Origin: Deltaproteobacteria bacterium
Lineage (GTDB): Bacteria > Desulfobacterota > Desulfobulbia > Desulfobulbales > BM004
Assembly (NCBI GenBank): GCA_019312685.1
Contig: JAFDCR010000183.1
Location: 1-7,212, forward strand
DNA length: 7,212 nucleotides
Direction of reading: 5' to 3'
The notes beneath the pieces were generated by a model. It had not been told where the DNA came from and made no database searches. It saw nothing but the letters and a program-made list of their open reading frames with translations. The number at the start of each line of letters is the position of its first letter. The stretch's first letter is position 1. This document shows, in pieces, positions 1 through 5,727 of the stretch. The position numbers and the translations under genes are program-made.

Positions 1-171
1 CAGCCAGATCCTGATTCTCCGGTCAGCGGCGTCCCAGTCATCACCCAGAAAACCGAATCTCTGCCCAAGACCTTCACGATACCGTCCTGTACAAACTATA
101 TAGAGGAGCAAAACAGGGGCTCCCAGAATAAAAGTCAGCCAGCCGAAAAGTTGATAAAGTCCGTAAAGCAA
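1..171 (-). CDS. waaA: Kdo transferase (WaaA/KdtA), N-terminal part, cut by window edge
   Basis: Lipid A Kdo transferase adds 3-deoxy-D-manno-octulosonic acid to the lipid A precursor at the inner face of the cytoplasmic membrane. Only the first 57 codons are in the window. I translated them by hand: a hydrophobic N-terminal segment (about residues 3-26, with LTFILGAPVLLLYIV), then RYREGLGQRFGFL and a final RRIRIWL. This is the usual start of GT30-family Kdo transferases: a membrane anchor, a YR..LGxRxG motif, then the IWxHxxSVGE region, which would lie just past the edge. The start is TTG at 171-169. An in-frame TAG lies only three codons upstream, and TTG is the only plausible initiation codon between it and the conserved region. 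A weak AGG lies about 12 nt upstream. The gene is divergent from the PPIase gene. Family assignment is fairly secure; full length and integrity cannot be judged. Confidence 0.75.
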   Translation of the reverse strand, partial: MLYGLYQLFGWLTFILGAPVLLLYIVCTGRYREGLGQRFGFLGDDWDAADRRIRIWL

Positions 172-227
172 CGGTTTGCGCTACCTGGTTGAAAATTGAA
201 TTTTATGGGCTATAGAAAAATCGTGTC

Positions 228-256
228 ATTTAACCCTTAATCCCTTTTTTCGTCAA
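228..256 (-). promoter_or_regulatory. Candidate sigma-70 type promoter for waaA
   Basis: Read on the minus strand there is a -35-like TTGACG (256-251, 5/6 to consensus), a 17-bp spacer and a -10-like TTAAAT (233-228, 4/6). This would give a leader of about 50 nt before the TTG start. It is a sequence match only. The AT-rich spacer region makes chance matches likely. Confidence 0.4.
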
Positions 257-288
257 TAAAATTATAGGATCCAAACCAGAGTTTAGGC

Positions 289-315
289 TTGACAACAGGT
301 GTATGGCCTTGTAAT
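289..315 (+). promoter_or_regulatory. Candidate sigma-70 type promoter for the PPIase gene
   Basis: A perfect -35 TTGACA (289-294) is followed by TGTAAT (310-315, 5/6 to the -10 consensus). The spacer is 15 bp, which is short for sigma-70. Transcription from here would give a leader of about 120 nt before the first ATG. The rest of 172-440 holds nothing else I can name apart from two copies of GCCGGC (382-387 and 417-422), which could pair around a 29-nt loop just ahead of the ribosome binding site. Confidence 0.4.
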
Positions 316-426
316 CAGAGTGAACCTTTCAATAACAATTTTTACCCATCCACATTTACTTTGTGTAAAGAGATTATTTTAGCCGGCAAACCGACATATT
401 CGTTAGGTCTTGTTCGGCCGGCCCGG

Positions 427-434
427 AAAGGAGA
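427..434 (+). promoter_or_regulatory. Shine-Dalgarno for the upstream (long-form) PPIase start
   Basis: AAAGGAGA lies 6-7 nt before the ATG at 441. This is a near-ideal ribosome binding site and supports the long form with the hydrophobic N-terminus. Confidence 0.85.
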
Positions 435-440
435 GATATC

Positions 441-1478
441 ATGAAATACTACCTGTTGGCATTAACTATTATTTTAGTTGTACTCTGCAACAGCTCAAAA
501 GGAGAACTCATGGCTGCGGAAACAGAACTTGACGATGGAATGTATGCAAAAATTATTACCTCAAAGGGTGAAATCACCATTGAGCTTGAATTTGAGAAAA
601 CTCCACTGACCGTAACGAACTTCGTGGGGCTTGCCGAAGGCACAAAAAACTTCAAAGATTCCAAAGGCAGGACCAGTGGCCGTTACTATGACGGTCTCAC
701 TTTTCATCGGGTTATCGATGACTTTATGATTCAGGGCGGCTGTCCCCTTGGCTCGGGTACCGGGGGGCCAGGCTACAAATTCCCTGATGAGTTTGATCCA
801 AGTTTGAGACACGACCGCCCCGGTATTCTCTCCATGGCAAATGCCGGTCCCGGAACCAACGGCAGCCAGTTTTTCATCACCCATGTCCCCACCCCCTGGC
901 TGAACAACAAGCATACCGTTTTCGGCCATGTTGTATCCGGACAGGATGTGGTTAATGCAATCAGAAAAGGCGATACCATTACAAAAATTGAAATTATCAG
1001 GATCGGCGACAAGGCAAAATCCTTTAAGACCGACCAGAAGGCCTTCGACAATCTGCTTAGCGGGCTTGAAAAGGAAAAAGCCGAAAAAGCAAGAATGCAG
1101 CAGGAAAAAGATATGGCCGTTATCAAAGAGAAATGGCCGAATATCACAAAAACAGATTCGGGCTTAATGTATCAGATAGTAACTCCCGGAAAAGGCACTA
1201 GAAAACCCAACCGGGGAGATATGGTGACAGTTCATTATACCGGCACCTTCCTTGACGGCCGTAAATTCGACAGCTCGGTTGACAGGGGGAAGCCCTTCCA
1301 ATTTCCTGTTGGGACCGGCCGGGTGATCAAAGGCTGGGATGAGGCAATGCTTGATATGACAAAAGGGGAAAAGAGAATTCTCGTTATTCCGCCGCACCTG
1401 GGATACGGCTCCAGAAAAAGAGGCCCCATACCTCCGAACTCCACCCTGGTCTTTGAAGCGGAATTGATTGATTTTTAA
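441..1478 (+). CDS. Dual-family peptidyl-prolyl isomerase: cyclophilin-FKBP fusion
   Basis: Peptidyl-prolyl cis-trans isomerase of 345 residues joining two unrelated PPIase folds. Residues 1-16 are K2 plus a hydrophobic stretch ending in Cys16. The segment looks like a signal or anchor sequence, but the residue before the Cys is Leu, so it is not a standard lipobox. Residues about 34-188 are a cyclophilin domain. It keeps R90 of the FHR motif, F95, M96, Q98, the MANAGPGTNGSQFF block (A133, N134, F145), W153, L154 and H158, matching the human CypA catalytic and cyclosporin-binding set. Residues about 195-238 are a charged, probably helical linker. Residues about 242-345 are an FKBP domain with Y266, D277, F286, V295-I296, W299, Y322 and F338, matching the FKBP12 pocket. 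Both sites therefore look active. A second ATG at 510 has its own strong ribosome binding site, so a 322-residue form without the hydrophobic segment is possible. The protein probably acts in protein folding, in the periplasm if exported. Confidence 0.93.
   Translation: MKYYLLALTIILVVLCNSSKGELMAAETELDDGMYAKIITSKGEITIELEFEKTPLTVTNFVGLAEGTKNFKDSKGRTSGRYYDGLTFHRVIDDFMIQGGCPLGSGTGGPGYKFPDEFDPSLRHDRPGILSMANAGPGTNGSQFFITHVPTPWLNNKHTVFGHVVSGQDVVNAIRKGDTITKIEIIRIGDKAKSFKTDQKAFDNLLSGLEKEKAEKARMQQEKDMAVIKEKWPNITKTDSGLMYQIVTPGKGTRKPNRGDMVTVHYTGTFLDGRKFDSSVDRGKPFQFPVGTGRVIKGWDEAMLDMTKGEKRILVIPPHLGYGSRKRGPIPPNSTLVFEAELIDF
497..504 (+). promoter_or_regulatory. Second, in-gene Shine-Dalgarno before an internal in-frame ATG (510)
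   Basis: AAAAGGAG lies 5 nt before the in-frame ATG at 510 (Met24). The motif is encoded by residues 19-22 (SKGE), just after the hydrophobic segment. Initiation here would give a form lacking the signal/anchor segment. It could also be a coincidence of purine-rich Lys-Gly-Glu codons. Confidence 0.5.
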
Positions 1479-1507
1479 TGTAAAATTGAAAATGTAAAAT
1501 GTAAAAT
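1479..1507 (+). repeat. Three copies of TGTAAAAT just after the PPIase stop
   Basis: TGTAAAAT occurs at 1479-1486, 1493-1500 and 1500-1507, the last two overlapping by one base. This is low-complexity AT-rich sequence directly downstream of the stop codon. No function is evident. Confidence 0.75.
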
Positions 1508-1585
1508 TACAGATACTAACCAATAGGTTAATTGAAGAATAAAATAAAATACTGGGAAATGCCTCAATCTGTATACTTACCTTTT

Positions 1586-1606
1586 TCAATTCTCAATTCT
1601 CAATTT
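1586..1606. repeat. Tandem 7-bp repeat TCAATTC, three units
   Basis: Units lie at 1586-1592, 1593-1599 and 1600-1606; the last unit ends in T instead of C. The array runs directly into the hairpin at 1605-1640. Confidence 0.75.
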
Positions 1607-1640
1607 AAGTATTAGCTGACTTCTGTCAGCTAATACTTAA
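1605..1640. terminator. Perfect 16-bp hairpin between convergent PPIase and trpS genes, overlapping the trpS stop
   Basis: Arms 1605-1620 and 1625-1640 are exact reverse complements (TTAAGTATTAGCTGAC on the left) around a 4-nt loop. The right arm includes the trpS TAG stop (1632-1630) and its last two codons. Neither strand has a clear U-tract after the stem, so it is not a textbook Rho-independent terminator. Its place between convergent genes suggests a bidirectional 3'-end structure: either a weak terminator or a stem that protects the mRNA end. Confidence 0.55.
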
Positions 1641-2595
1641 GTCCAACTCTTTGCCTTACAAGATCCAGGGTCGGGGCTGCTTTTTCCCTTGCCTTCCAAG
1701 CCCCTTGCGCAAGAATCCCTTTAAGATGCTCTGTATCCTGCAGCAGCTCAGCTCTCTTCTTGCGGGCCTCCCGGAAATGCTCCTCAATGAGATCCACCAG
1801 CTCCAGCTTGATATAGCCGTATGCAGCACCGCCCTCCAGATAAAGTTTTCTCACTTCCGCCAGCCTGTCGGCAGGGGCAAAGAGTTTAAAGATATTGTAG
1901 AGATTGCAGGTATCGGGGTCTTTGGGGTCCTCGACCGGGGTTGAATCGGTCTGGATTGCCATCACCCGTTTCTTGAGCTGTTTTCCCTCCAGAAAAATCG
2001 GGATGGTATTATTATATGATTTGGACATTTTCTGGCCGTCTATACCCGGCACTGTTGCAACATCCTCTTCTATTGCCGGTTCCGGAATAACAAATGTCTC
2101 GCCGAAAATATGATTGAACCGTATGCCGATATCCCGTGCCACTTCCAAATGCTGTTTCTGGTCTTTACCCACCGGGACGATTTCCGCCTGGTAGAGCAGG
2201 ATGTCAGCCGCCATTAAAACAGGATAGGAAAACAGGCCGTGGCTTGGGGCAATACCCTTGGCGATTTTATCCTTGTAAGAATGGCAGCGCTCAAGAAGCC
2301 CCATGGAAGTAAACGTGGACAATATCCAGGTCAGTTCCGTTACCTCAGGCACATCGCCCTGAACCCAGAAGATACACCTCTCGGGATCGAGCCCCAGAGC
2401 CATGAAATCCGCCGCCGCTTCAAGGGTACCCATGGCAAGCTTTTCCTGGTCATGCACCGACGTCATGGCATGCAGGTTCACAATGAACGCATAGAGCTCA
2501 CCCTTTTCCATATTTCTGATCATGGGCAGCATCATGCCGAAATAATTTCCTATATGCAGTTGGCCCGAAGGCTGAATACCTGACAGTATTTTCAT
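1630..2595 (-). CDS. trpS: Tryptophanyl-tRNA synthetase
   Basis: Class Ic aminoacyl-tRNA synthetase that charges tRNA-Trp with tryptophan in the cytoplasm, using ATP. The 321-residue product has the bacterial TrpRS landmarks in order: SGIQPSGQLHIGN at residues 5-17 with the HIGH-type motif at 14-17; MAADIL at 128-133, where D131 corresponds to the tryptophan-recognising Asp of bacterial TrpRS; the VGKDQKQHLEVARDI block near 142-156; and KMSKS at 189-193. The C-terminal helical region (about 200-321) is the anticodon-side domain. The length is normal for the family. The ATG at 2595 is preceded by AAAGGA seven bases upstream. The gene has its own spacer and candidate promoter and lies beyond the dnaK terminator, so it is probably transcribed separately. 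I saw no T-box or trp leader peptide ahead of it. Confidence 0.97.
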   Translation of the reverse strand: MKILSGIQPSGQLHIGNYFGMMLPMIRNMEKGELYAFIVNLHAMTSVHDQEKLAMGTLEAAADFMALGLDPERCIFWVQGDVPEVTELTWILSTFTSMGLLERCHSYKDKIAKGIAPSHGLFSYPVLMAADILLYQAEIVPVGKDQKQHLEVARDIGIRFNHIFGETFVIPEPAIEEDVATVPGIDGQKMSKSYNNTIPIFLEGKQLKKRVMAIQTDSTPVEDPKDPDTCNLYNIFKLFAPADRLAEVRKLYLEGGAAYGYIKLELVDLIEEHFREARKKRAELLQDTEHLKGILAQGAWKAREKAAPTLDLVRQRVGLKY

Positions 2596-2669
2596 TCAAT
2601 TATCCTTTGAAATTAACAGATTCACATAAAATTTTCAGGGCCGAAACAGACTACTCATTGTCGGCGAAT

Positions 2670-2698
2670 GCTATATTCTTTTAGCAGAAGATAATTAA
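2670..2698 (-). promoter_or_regulatory. Candidate promoter for trpS in an AT-rich spacer
   Basis: On the minus strand TTAATT (2698-2693) and TATAGC (2675-2670) are 17 bp apart, with 3/6 and 4/6 matches to consensus. A strongly AT-rich stretch (about 2690-2732) lies just upstream and could act as an UP-like region. The match is weak, but a promoter is expected somewhere here because the dnaK terminator lies upstream. Confidence 0.3.
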
Positions 2699-2734
2699 TA
2701 AACAATAATTTTTTATATTTTCTTATAAATTCTC

Positions 2735-2858
2735 TGCCAATCGATATGATTGTCCGAGGGCAAGGAGCAAGGAGGAAAAATAGCGGAGCGTACAAAAGGT
2801 ACGTGAGCATATTTTTCCGACGCAGCAACACCGCCATCGGGCAATCTATCGGTTGGTA
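2735..2858. repeat. Long palindromic, repeat-like element downstream of dnaK
   Basis: About 124 bp that fold back on themselves in nested blocks. The outer arms are about 2735-2759 and 2835-2858: CCAATCGATATGATTG against the reverse complement CCAACCGATAGATTG, with one gap and a few changes. An inner stem of 9 perfect bp pairs GGAAAAATA (2774-2782) with TATTTTTCC (2810-2818). An apical stem pairs CGTAC (2789-2793) with GTACG (2799-2803) around an AAAAG loop. No convincing gene is present; the short minus-strand open frame across it (2655-2837) has no family features. The architecture resembles a dispersed non-coding palindromic element such as a REP/MITE-like unit. Copies elsewhere in the genome cannot be checked here. 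Confidence 0.6.
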
Positions 2859-2861
2859 TTG

Positions 2862-2903
2862 ATAATAAAAAAGGAGGACGCGGGCAATCTCCGCATCCTC
2901 CTT
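2862..2903 (-). terminator. Rho-independent terminator of grpE-dnaK
   Basis: On the minus strand a 13-bp GC-rich stem (arms 2903-2891 and 2883-2871, 7-nt loop) begins AAGGAGGATGCGG. Six U residues follow from the A-run at 2872-2867, two of them in the stem base. One position is a C/A mismatch on the plus strand but a G-U pair in minus-strand RNA, which fits minus-strand use. It lies 41 bp after the dnaK stop. Confidence 0.9.
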
Positions 2904-2943
2904 CAGGTTTTGGTATTTAATTTATCAGGTCTTTTCTTGTAAC

Positions 2944-4866
2944 TTACTTAACCTCCTCAAAATCGGCATCAACAACATCCTCGTCTGTTCTGCCTTCACC
3001 GGCCGGGCCTCCGCCTGCCTCAGGCCCGCCGCCTGCCTGCTGCCCGGTCTGCTCCTGAGTCGCTTGTGAATACATGATCTCAGCCAGCTTGTGTGAAGCC
3101 TGGGTAAGGGACTCGATACCCTTTTTCAGCTCATCGACATTGTCACCTTTCTCAAGAATCTTTTTCAGGGACTCGATTTCCTCTTCAACCTTGGACTTGG
3201 TTTCAGCATCCACTTTATCTCCAAGATCTTTCAGGCTTTTCTCTGTAGCATACACCAGAGAGTCGGCCTGGTTCTTTGTCTCGACCAGTTCCTTGCGCTT
3301 CTTGTCCTCATCCGCATGCAGTTCGGCATCCTGCTGCATCTTATTGATTTCATCTTCGGACAGACCGCTGGAAGCCGTTATCTTGATCGACTGTTCCTTG
3401 CCGGTACCCATATCCTTTGCCGATACATGCAGTATACCGTTGGCATCCAGATCGAAGGTTACCTCGATCTGCGGGACACCGCGAGGTGCCGGGGGGATAT
3501 CGGTTAATTCAAAACGTCCGATGGTCTTGTTATTGGCTGCCATCTCCCTTTCTCCCTGCAGTACATGGATTGATACTGCCGGCTGGTTGTCAGCCGCGGT
3601 TGAAAAGATCTGGCTTTTCTTCGTAGGTACGGTGGTGTTTTTCTCAATGAGCTTGGTAAACACACCTCCCAGTGTTTCGATGCCCAGAGAGAGCGGCGTA
3701 ACATCCAGGAGAAGAACATCTTTAACATCTCCCCGGAGTACACCACCCTGAATAGCAGCACCGACAGCAACCACCTCATCCGGATTCACGCCCTTATGGG
3801 GTTCCTTGCCGAAGAGTTCCTTCACCTTGGCCTGGACCTTGGGCATTCTCGTCATGCCGCCCACCAGGATAACCTCGTCGATATCAGAGGCGGAAAGTCC
3901 GGCATCTTTCAGGGCTATTTTGCATGGTTCTACGGTACGATCTATCAAATCCTCAACCAGGCTTTCAAGTTTGGCCCTGGTAAGCTTGATATTGAGATGC
4001 TTGGGACCGGAGGAGTCTGCGGTGATAAAGGGAAGGTTGATGGTGGTTTCCATGGTTGTGGAAAGCTCCATTTTGGCCTTTTCGCCTTCTTCCTTCAACC
4101 GCTGCAGGGCCATTTTGTCCTGGCGCAGATCAATGCCCTGGTCGCGCTTGAATTCATCCGCGAGCCAGTTGACGATGCGCATATCAAAATCCTCGCCACC
4201 GAGGAAGGTGTCGCCGTTAGTTGATTTTACTTCAAAGACACCATCGCCAATTTCCAGGATGGAAATATCAAACGTCCCGCCGCCGAGGTCAAAAACCGCA
4301 ATTTTCTCTTCCCCTTTCTTGTCCAGGCCATAGGCAAGCGAGGCAGCAGTCGGTTCGTTTATGATCCTCTGGACATTCAATCCGGCAATCCGACCAGCAT
4401 CCTTGGTGGCCTGCCGCTGACTGTCGTTGAAGTATGCCGGCACGGTTACAACCGCGTCGGTCACCTTTTCGCCGAGATATTCCTCAGCGGTCTGTTTCAT
4501 CTTGGTAAGGACCATGGCTGAAATTTCCGCCGGAGTATAAACCTTTCCCTCGACTTCCACAGCGGCATCACCGTTTTTACCTTCGACAATCTTAAAAGGA
4601 CTGACCTTAATTGATTTGGCAACTTCAGGGTCAGTAAATCTACGCCCGATCAAACGTTTAATCGCATATAGAGTGTTTGTCGGGTTTGTGACAGCCTGCC
4701 GTTTTGCCACCTGTCCAACCATACGTTCGCCACTATCTGAAAAAGCAACTATGGAAGGTGTTGTCCTGTTGCCTTCCACATTTGCAATAACCTTCGGTTC
4801 TCCACCCTCCATAATGGCAACACAAGAGTTCGTGGTGCCCAGGTCAATACCTATTATCTTACTCAT
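2944..4866 (-). CDS. dnaK: Chaperone protein DnaK (Hsp70)
   Basis: ATP-dependent Hsp70 chaperone that binds exposed hydrophobic segments of client proteins in the cytoplasm, working with a J-protein and GrpE. The 640 residues cover the full family layout. The nucleotide-binding domain (1 to about 383) has IDLGTTNS at 7-14, K70, the phosphate-binding DLGGGTFD at 193-200 with T198, and LVGGMTR at 334-340. The linker has VLLLD at 384-388. The substrate-binding beta domain spans about 390-500 and the helical lid about 501-600. A Gly/Pro-rich tail (about 606-625) leads to a terminal DADFEEVK, the conserved EEVK-type ending. The ATG at 4866 has AAGGAGA eight bases upstream. dnaK follows grpE by 117 bp, with no terminator seen between them, so the two are probably co-transcribed. 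dnaJ does not follow; a strong terminator and then trpS do. Confidence 0.99.
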   Translation of the reverse strand: MSKIIGIDLGTTNSCVAIMEGGEPKVIANVEGNRTTPSIVAFSDSGERMVGQVAKRQAVTNPTNTLYAIKRLIGRRFTDPEVAKSIKVSPFKIVEGKNGDAAVEVEGKVYTPAEISAMVLTKMKQTAEEYLGEKVTDAVVTVPAYFNDSQRQATKDAGRIAGLNVQRIINEPTAASLAYGLDKKGEEKIAVFDLGGGTFDISILEIGDGVFEVKSTNGDTFLGGEDFDMRIVNWLADEFKRDQGIDLRQDKMALQRLKEEGEKAKMELSTTMETTINLPFITADSSGPKHLNIKLTRAKLESLVEDLIDRTVEPCKIALKDAGLSASDIDEVILVGGMTRMPKVQAKVKELFGKEPHKGVNPDEVVAVGAAIQGGVLRGDVKDVLLLDVTPLSLGIETLGGVFTKLIEKNTTVPTKKSQIFSTAADNQPAVSIHVLQGEREMAANNKTIGRFELTDIPPAPRGVPQIEVTFDLDANGILHVSAKDMGTGKEQSIKITASSGLSEDEINKMQQDAELHADEDKKRKELVETKNQADSLVYATEKSLKDLGDKVDAETKSKVEEEIESLKKILEKGDNVDELKKGIESLTQASHKLAEIMYSQATQEQTGQQAGGGPEAGGGPAGEGRTDEDVVDADFEEVK

Positions 4867-4983
4867 TCTTATATTCTCCTTGTATATCTATCTCTACTCT
4901 AACATTATCATAAGGTACTTAAGTTAATGGGCCGTTTCATGAATAAAAACATACAGATTACAATGTGCACTATCTCCCTGTTG

Positions 4984-5544
4984 TCAAGAGCCGCTTGCAA
5001 CAGGTTTTGAGACAATTACTTTTGCAGGCCGCAGCAGCCTGTCCTTATAAAAGTAGCCTTTCTGAAACTCCCGCAGAACCTTGTTAGGTTCCATCTTATC
5101 GGTTTCCTCCATGGCTAATGCTTCATGTATGTTCGGATCAAAGACCTCTCCGACACTTTCTATGGCCTTCACCCCGAATTTTTCGAGAGTTGCCATCAGG
5201 CCGTCCCTTGTAAGTTCAACACCCTGCAGCAGACTCTCAATACTGTTGGACTCCTGGGCCTGAGCCATTGCCCGTTCAATATTATCCATACCCGGCAGCA
5301 GTTCCTTTAAAATGTTTTCCTCGGCATATTTCAGGGAAATATCCCTCTCCCGCTCCAGCCTTTTTTTGGTGTTATCAAAATCAGCCGCAAGACGCAGGAT
5401 CTTTTCTTCACTTTCCTGCAGTTTGCCTCTGGCTTCTTCAAGTGCCGCAGCCAGATCCTGTTCCCCAGCCTGGACATCTTCTGATTCTTTTACAGGCTCA
5501 TCAGGAACAGAAGAATCCGCCTTTTTCTTTTCTTTTGCTGTCAC
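4984..5544 (-). CDS. grpE: Nucleotide exchange factor GrpE
   Basis: Homodimeric co-chaperone that releases ADP from DnaK and so resets its substrate-binding cycle. The 186 residues show a charged, disordered-looking N-terminus (1 to about 28), a long coiled-coil helix (about 30-75, rich in Glu, Lys, Leu and Ala), the LLPGMDNIERAM segment at 82-93, and the C-terminal beta domain with FDPNIHEAL (135-143) and GYFYKDRLLRPAKVIVSK (163-180), the GrpE signature. The start is GTG at 5544, supported by GGAG eight bases upstream (5556-5553) and by the usual Lys/Glu-rich GrpE N-terminus. The gene is first in a grpE-dnaK unit. No hrcA precedes it; an aminotransferase gene and its terminator do. Confidence 0.97.
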   Translation of the reverse strand: MTAKEKKKADSSVPDEPVKESEDVQAGEQDLAAALEEARGKLQESEEKILRLAADFDNTKKRLERERDISLKYAEENILKELLPGMDNIERAMAQAQESNSIESLLQGVELTRDGLMATLEKFGVKAIESVGEVFDPNIHEALAMEETDKMEPNKVLREFQKGYFYKDRLLRPAKVIVSKPVASGS

Positions 5545-5572
5545 TCAATCCTCTCCGTGCACTGTTATGAAA

Positions 5573-5605
5573 TATATGGGGCTGTAAAGTATTAACCTCT
5601 TGAAA
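5573..5605 (-). promoter_or_regulatory. Candidate heat-shock (sigma-32 type) promoter for grpE-dnaK
   Basis: On the minus strand CCCCATATA (5581-5573) matches the sigma-32 -10 consensus CCCCATNTA exactly. The -35 side is weaker: TTTCAA (5605-5600) matches CTTGAA at 4/6, and the 18-bp spacer is slightly long. Transcription would start about 20 nt before the GTG. A heat-shock promoter here makes biological sense for grpE-dnaK. Confidence 0.45.
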
Positions 5606-5648
5606 ACCCTATGCATCTTTGGATATTTCTCACATTAAGTTGAGGGGA

Positions 5649-5677
5649 ACAATAAGTATGGCCCTACCCCTTGTCAA
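5649..5677 (-). promoter_or_regulatory. Candidate sigma-70 type promoter for grpE-dnaK
   Basis: On the minus strand a perfect -35 TTGACA (5677-5672) and TATTGT (5654-5649, 4/6) are 17 bp apart. The -35 lies inside an 11-bp palindrome CCTTGACAAGG (5679-5669). The site is just downstream of the aminotransferase terminator, where a new transcription unit would start, and upstream of the sigma-32-like box. Confidence 0.5.
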
Positions 5678-5691
5678 GGCGATGGTCAAAC

Positions 5692-5727
5692 AAAAAAACC
5701 TCTCCAGCCATAAAGACTGGAGAGGTT
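5692..5727 (-). terminator. Rho-independent terminator of the aminotransferase gene
   Basis: An 11-bp perfect stem (AACCTCTCCAG, arms 5727-5717 and 5707-5697 on the minus strand) with a 9-nt loop is followed by a U-run from the seven A at 5698-5692, then GUUUG. It lies about 30 bp beyond the aminotransferase stop and separates that gene from grpE-dnaK. Confidence 0.9.

Noticed and set aside
2596..2734. T-box riboswitch or trp attenuator ahead of trpS
   Set aside because: The leader is short and AT-rich. There is no T-box-like conserved sequence, no Trp-rich leader peptide, and only a weak 5-bp stem (2640-2644 with 2661-2665).
2655..2837. A 60-codon minus-strand frame between dnaK and trpS
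   Set aside because: It runs through the palindromic element and AT-rich spacer and shows no recognisable protein features. The fold-back structure explains the sequence better than a gene does.
3074..3751. A 225-codon open frame on the plus strand opposite dnaK
   Set aside because: It is Ser-rich and low in complexity, has no family motif, and mirrors the codon pattern of dnaK. It is a shadow of that gene, as are the other long frames opposite dnaK, trpS, grpE, the PPIase and the aminotransferase.
4924..4931. Sigma-32-like CCCATTAA in the grpE-dnaK spacer (minus strand)
   Set aside because: There is no CTTGAA-like -35 at the right distance upstream. The 117-bp spacer also lacks a terminator, so co-transcription with grpE is simpler.
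5600..5606. CTTGAAAA on the plus strand near 5599 as a plus-strand heat-shock -35
   Set aside because: No CCCCAT-type -10 lies at a suitable distance on the plus strand, and no plus-strand gene follows.
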